From Nematopogon swammerdamellus (Eukaryota; Arthropoda; Insecta; Lepidoptera; Adelidae): a DNA stretch of 64,000 nucleotides. Below the pieces are notes generated by a model, which saw only the letters and a list, made by a program, of their open reading frames with translations, did no database searches and was not told the DNA's origin. Both the position numbers and the translations under genes were made by a program. Positions 59,034 to 64,000 of this stretch are shown here, piece after piece (position 1 is the first letter of the stretch; each line of letters starts with the position of its first letter). Where the stretch lies: the NCBI GenBank assembly GCA_946902875.1, contig OX336349.1, positions 13,477,891-13,541,890 on the forward strand. The letters are read 5' to 3'.

Positions 59034-59312
59034 AGAACTAAAAAACTAATAAAAATAAAAATATAAAAACCGCCTTCAAAAATATATGAAATAAAAACCT
59101 AAAAAAAAAACGAACCCTAGAGTTGAAGGCGGTGCTAAAAAGGCTACACAAATCACAAAGGATATCATCCACTCATGTTTTCTTTCATGCATCATTTTTG
59201 CTTGCTTTAGCACCGCCTTCCACTCTAGGGTTCGTTTTTTTTTTAGGTTTTTATTTCATATATTTTTGAAGGCGGTTTTTATATTTTTATTTTTATTAGT
59301 TTTTTAGTTCTA
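59034..59312. repeat. Long inverted repeat, ~106-bp arms, 66-bp loop
   Basis: Left arm 59034-59139 and right arm 59206-59312 are complementary with very few changes (e.g. AACCGCCTTCAAAAATATAT, AACGAACCCTAGAG). No coding sequence. Confidence 0.93.
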
Positions 59313-59482
59313 CTTTTTTAGGAAGTCGGTTTTATGTTTTTTAAAACTTTTTTTTTATTTTACAGTTTTTTTTAGTAATTTTTTGCTATTAATGTACTCG
59401 GCGGAATCGCTCGGCCTTCGGCCTCGCGATTCCGCCTCGCTTTCCAATCCGATCTTGACCCAATTAAAATAGGACCACGTCA

Positions 59483-59868
59483 GCCTCGATAGCTCAGTGG
59501 TGCAGACAGTCAACTGTCGCTATTGAATGTTAAGCAACGCTGGGTGCGGTCAGTACTTGGATGGGTGACCGCTGACCGTTGGAGGCTGACCGAGGTTCCG
59601 ATTCCTCGTAAAACAGTAGGTCCTTTCCCTCCTAATCTTACTTGGTGGTAGGGTTTAACCCGCCCGGGTTGGTACCACCGCACTGAGTGAAACGTCGGTC
59701 GTAACGGCTATGTAAATAGTTTGTGTTTTCCGACCAGTTCAGTGTAGTCAGCACGATCAAAGGGGGAAGCACTGACATGGCACTTAGTTCACCCGGTGTT
59801 ATGGGCTGACATCACGGACGTTGTAGGTGATGTAGCCAACCGTGTCAGTTTCCATAAAATAAAAAAAC
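59483..59868 (+). mobile_element. Full-length 5S-type SINE
   Basis: Starts GCCTCGATAGCTCAGTGG and holds AAGCAACGCTGGGTGCGG, AGTACTTGGATGGGTGACC and GGTTCCGATTCC, then the body and A tail as in 33759-34137. Confidence 0.85.
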
Positions 59869-59894
59869 AACACCGTAAAATTGCTTAAAAAAAA

Positions 59895-60075
59895 TTATGT
59901 TCAATTTAGTAGAACGGCCAGACATGCATTTGTTACGGAACCCTACATTCATTTTGAAATAAATGTTAAATTTAGTAGAACGGACAGACATGCATTTGTT
60001 ACGGAACCCTACATTTATTTTGCAGAACTTAGTAGAATGGACAGACATAAACGTGTTACCGAACCCTACTTAACA
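59895..60075. repeat. Three tandem ~60-bp units
   Basis: TTTAGTAGAACGGACAGACA ... TTACGGAACCCTACATT occurs three times starting near 59905, 59971 and 60027, the last one more diverged. Confidence 0.85.
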
Positions 60076-60159
60076 GTTGCACTCCGGGAGTGCCGGCAGA
60101 TCCCGTGCCACTCTAACTTAACCCTTAATGCAATGAGTTAAGGTTTCATTTTAAAAATG

Positions 60160-61215
60160 ACGCTGACGCGATGTCGCGATGTCGCGATGTCGCGAGTTAT
60201 ACATTTTTTACCCACCTAAAAAAGTGCCAAGCGCCGCTAAAGAAGTTTTCACTTCAAAAACCTCAGGGTTATCCCCTTTCAAATAAAAAAAAAAGAATTT
60301 TTAAAATCGGCCCACAATTTGACGGAGTAATCGCGTAATAAACATCTAAAAAAAGAAAACATACCGTCGAATTGAGAATCTCTTAGGTCTAAAGTAAATT
60401 GCTCGTGAAGACAAATGCAACGAGCCCAAACACGATGGGTTTATCATGTGTAGTTTAGGAGTTCCTATGGCCACTTTCTGTCTCCATCATCAGACCAGCT
60501 CGACTGGTACTCGGGCTCGGGCTGGTACTCGTACCATAATAAATTAAGCGCACCTGGCCGGTCGGAAAACATAAAAAATTTCAAATTTAGAATATTCATG
60601 AAACAAGGGTCCGAATATGTATCACAAGTATATCGATTCATGTATTTCAATAGGAGAGAGAAAATTTCAAAATATTAGGTATTTAATACTTTTTAGTTCT
60701 TTTTTTTTTGTTTTTTGGAAATCGGTTTTATATTTTTTAAAACAGTTTTTATTTCATTCTTTGTAGTAATATTATTAGTAATATTACATAAAAAAGAATA
60801 ATCGAAATCGAATAATCGAAATTGATTGATGTGGTACAGAATTATTCGCCATATGTGTCAGACTGCAAATTGCTGAATAAGTCCACATCACAAAAGTTTT
60901 GCTGAAGGTAACCACACACCATACTAATTTATCAAACTGAAAATAGCCGAAAACGACCACATCACAAGTTTTGCTGAAGGTAACCACACAGCATAGTATT
61001 ATGCTGATTTTTCGAAAACCACTGAACCAATTTCGATAAAATTGAAATGGGACCACCTCGGAAGTATGACCTAACAAACACAAAAAGAATTTTCTAAATC
61101 GGCCCTCAATTGACGGAGAAATCGCGTAACAAACATACAAAAAAAAAAAAAAAAAACATACAGTCGAATTGAGAACCTCCTCCTTTTTTGGAAGTCGGTC
61201 AAAAAGAGGCCTTAG
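60160..61215. repeat. Interspersed repeat debris, with direct duplications
   Basis: (GATGTCGC)n at 60168-60195. A block ATCGGCCCACAATTTGACGG ... ACATACCGTCGAATTGAGAA (60305-60380) recurs at 61078-61180, and TTTTGCTGAAGGTAACCACA recurs at 60896 and 60970. No gene. 61216-62600 is AT-rich without a recognisable element. Confidence 0.6.
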
Positions 61216-62604
61216 GATTTTGATAGCATAATTTGCCTTTTGTGTGACAACTTGATATTGCAAGTAAATTATCTTACCTTATCTTAATACGATATTTTAA
61301 ATTATTAAATTTATTTAAAATTAAGTACCAATATTAATTGCGTAATGTTTTAATCCTAATAATAATGTTTTTTAAATTATTAAATTACATCTTTCGTGTA
61401 GGTACATTATATTGTTTATCATTCATTTCATAGTAATAAGAGAAAGCACAACTTCGAATTTAATTAATGTAAAAAAATATGGAAGTGGCTTCTTTTAAAT
61501 AACTCCCGGGATTCCCGGGAACGTTACTATACTAAAAAACTAAGTAGATCTATTCAAAATAAATGTTCTTAATACGCTTTTATCATACTAGCGTTCACCC
61601 CCGACTTCGTTCGCGAGAATATTTATGGGACTGCGTCACTAAGTATATACATAGTTACTTTTCGGGATTTAAATTCCAAAAATCATTTTGGCCGACGTTT
61701 TCCCAGGAACCTCAAATACTAATGTAAGAAAAATAATAATGTATGCGCGCTTGGAGGTCTGTCTCGGTAAAAAACCGAACATCCGCCTCCAACCGTTGCC
61801 TCCAACAGACAGTTTACTTTTCTTCTCGCTTTTCTTACCATTTTATTAAAGTTTTGCTCAAGCGGACGAACAGGAGTAATTTTATAAATATCGCACGGGC
61901 ACTGAACAATAATTTAAAAACAATTAAACCTAGTTTAGGTACATAGGTACAAAATGTAAAAACAATAACATGCGTCCGATCGGTCGGCTTTGTTCGAAGA
62001 CTGTCCGAAACTGACTGATTACGTGTGTGTGCATTTCTAATGAATGAATGAATGATTGACTGACCGAATAGCACATTCGTTTATGAGTTATGAATTAATC
62101 TTATGCGGAAATCGAGGTCGAATTATACGTTGACTCCCGTCTGACGAAAGTTGATTAACAACTCAACAGCTTATGTATTTATTTATGAGTTCATCAGTTC
62201 TATAAATAGTCGTCGCTCTAGTTCTAAACTATCCTAAATAAATTTTTTTCGGTACCTATATTTTTTTTGCAGCACTCGATAGAAAATAAAATTTCCTACA
62301 ATTCCAGATAATCCTAACCGAAATAAAAAAATTATTATTCAAGTTATTTAATAATTCTTTTTCATCCTAAATGTGTAAACCATCGGAGCAAGCTTATCCT
62401 AAATCAGTAAGATTATATTGAACTTGTTAAAATCTAACTTCCATAGTATCCTATATGCTTAGGATAGTTTTGAATTAAAATTCGGCGTGACATCAAGCCA
62501 TCTGGGATACTATGGAATTCGCATTTAGAACTAAGTTCATGTTATTGTTTTAGCTCGCTATATTCACACCCATACCGATACACCCAGCAGTGGACCGATA
62601 CAGG

Positions 62605-62632
62605 CTGATGATGATGATGATGATGATGATGA
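62605..62632. repeat. (GAT)n microsatellite
   Basis: About nine GAT units after CAGTGGACCGATACAGGC, a common 3' end of lepidopteran retroelements. Confidence 0.9.
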
Positions 62633-62866
62633 TTCACAACCAAACAAAAGAGCGAAATATCACTATTGTTAGATAGATAGATAGAAATACTTCATTGCTC
62701 CAAAACATTTAACAGTAACAAACGATAAGTAGTTTACATGAGGGGCAAAGGCGGACTTATCCCTTACAGGGATGTTGTTTTCAATTGTTGTCAAATGTGA
62801 CCGTTACCATCGGCCGGCGCGGTGTGGCGTGCACTTAGTTTATGTTTCGTGTGTACTATATTCAGT

Positions 62867-63820
62867 TCCGGATCTTCCTTTAGGCGGAGTAGGCGGCAGC
62901 CTAGGGGCCCCGTGGCGTCTAGGGGCCCCGCGACAATTATAAAAATAGTGAAAATTTAAAATTTAATTGAAAACAGGCGCGTTGTCGTATAAGAAAAAGG
63001 CATTATGATGATGGTAATGCGCAAGACGTCGTACTTCAAGGAAGAGACAAGTTCAGGATAGAAACTTATCTACCAATTTTGGACAAATTAGAGCTTTCTC
63101 GACGTATCGAAGCATATAACAAAGTTCATTCCTTATTTGGATTTCTCGTCGAGTTTCCGTCAAAGGAAGACTCCGAAATGAAAGAAGTAGCTTAACGATT
63201 TAGCCAGAATTATCCTGAGGACATTAAGGGAGAGTTCCCAGATAAGATGGTTCATTTCAAGCATTTCTTGTCAGAGCTAGAAAATTTCAAGGCTGCTGAA
63301 ACATTTCCTGCGACACAATCCTACAAACTCATATTTGAAAATATGGCGCAGTCAACGTTCAGCAATGACTGCATTCTTAATGCAGTGCAGTAATGACTGC
63401 ATTAAGAATGTGTAGGCGATGAAAACAAATGCCACTGGTGAACGATCCTTTTTGAAGTTAAAACTTCTAAAAAATTGCCATCGATCGACAATGACACAAA
63501 AGCGTCTAAACTCACTGGCCATAATGGTCACTGAATACGACGTTTTAAAAAAAAATTACTTTCGCAACATTCTGATAGAATTCACAACAAAAAAATTTAC
63601 GAAAGTGTATGCATAACATTTGTACATTTTCTTTCGTATATTATTTTATCATGAGAAATGTGTTCATTAGTTTAATATATGTTTGAAGTGTGTAATTAAG
63701 TTGTTTTATTAATGTCAACTCAAGTTAAAAAAAATTTAATACATTTAGGAGCCAATTTGCGAGGGGGCCTCGAATTTTTACAGCCTAGGGGCCTCCACGA
63801 GGTTTAATCCGGCACTGACT
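62867..63820 (+). pseudogene. hAT-family element with decayed transposase C terminus
   Basis: The ends are near-inverse (CCGGATCTTCCTTTAGGCGG, CAGCCTAGGGGCC and at the right CAGCCTAGGGGCCTCCACGA, TTTAATCCGGCACTG). Inside, frames with stops give scraps, ending in ATGERSFLKLKLLKNCHRST then MTQKRLNSLAIM (63428-63525), the hAT dimerisation-domain signature. A 15-bp fold-back at 63372-63410 disrupts the frame. Confidence 0.75.
63372..63410. repeat. Short inverted duplication inside the hAT remnant
   Basis: CATTCTTAATGCAGT (63372-63386) and ACTGCATTAAGAATG (63396-63410) around 9 nt; it introduces a break in the transposase frame. Confidence 0.9.
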
Positions 63821-64000
63821 ATATTGTATTTTGTGATCAATGTTTTTACGAAAAATAAGGAGGAATAAGAAATTAAAATATTTACACGTCACTAGTGCAC
63901 GTGGAGCTGCAGGCCATCAAATATGAGAGGATCTCCAAGAGTCCGAGGGATGCTGGAAAACTTATTAGAGCATGGAAGTGGCAACCGTGAAAGTGTCCAG

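Overview
The window is arthropod nuclear DNA, most likely from a moth or butterfly. Its genes are split by GT-AG introns. Exons are GC-rich while introns and spacers are AT-rich, and roughly half of the non-coding DNA is recognisable transposable-element debris (SINEs with a 5S-like head, jockey/CR1-type LINE tails, mariner, piggyBac, hAT, a Penelope-like element, MITEs). No bacterial or organellar features are present. The lepidopteran assignment is an inference from repeat style and protein divergence; no species can be named.

Layout. (1) 2017-4861, minus: the 5' two exons of a long, Ser-rich, disordered protein that runs into a compact PH-like segment; the 3' part lies beyond the left edge. 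(2) 4862-10362: repeat-rich spacer with a long inverted-repeat element split by a piggyBac copy. (3) 10363-35095, plus: a complete 28-exon gene for the nuclear-pore membrane glycoprotein gp210/Nup210. My exon chain is 5,157 nt, stays in phase throughout, and gives 1,718 residues with signal peptide, Ig-like repeats, one C-terminal membrane helix and a short Pro/Ser-rich tail. (4) 35096-43075: spacer with a ~200 bp tandem array, MITEs, a CR1-like LINE tail and a nested terminal-inverted-repeat element. (5) 43148-44188, minus, OSCP1, and 44266-46400, plus, a SMYD4-type TPR/MYND/SET protein: a divergent pair with 77 bp between start codons. (6) 48769-54608, minus: an ecto-5'-nucleotidase (CD73-like). 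(7) 54609-64000: gene-free repeats.

The most unusual locus is the 5'-nucleotidase. The metal-binding part of exon 1 plus the first 44 nt of its intron is repeated in tandem with a 188 bp period. This gives six additional, fully open, 144-nt cassette exons, each with its own AG acceptor and GTGAGT donor and all in the same phase (2-2). The acceptor of every new 44-nt mini-intron is a sequence that is coding in exon 1, so the array looks like intron and exon birth by tandem duplication. The array is broken on its downstream side by a LINE tail, with a decayed remnant beyond. The same gene ends in a perfect 63-bp palindrome whose dyad is the TGA stop codon.

A second theme is short, nearly perfect fold-back palindromes with 1-3 nt loops at unrelated places (30277, 42361, 48739, 55413), plus several with larger loops. 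They could be template-switch scars or, for some, assembly artefacts. The genes are not functionally linked as an operon; the OSCP1/SMYD4 pair may share a promoter.
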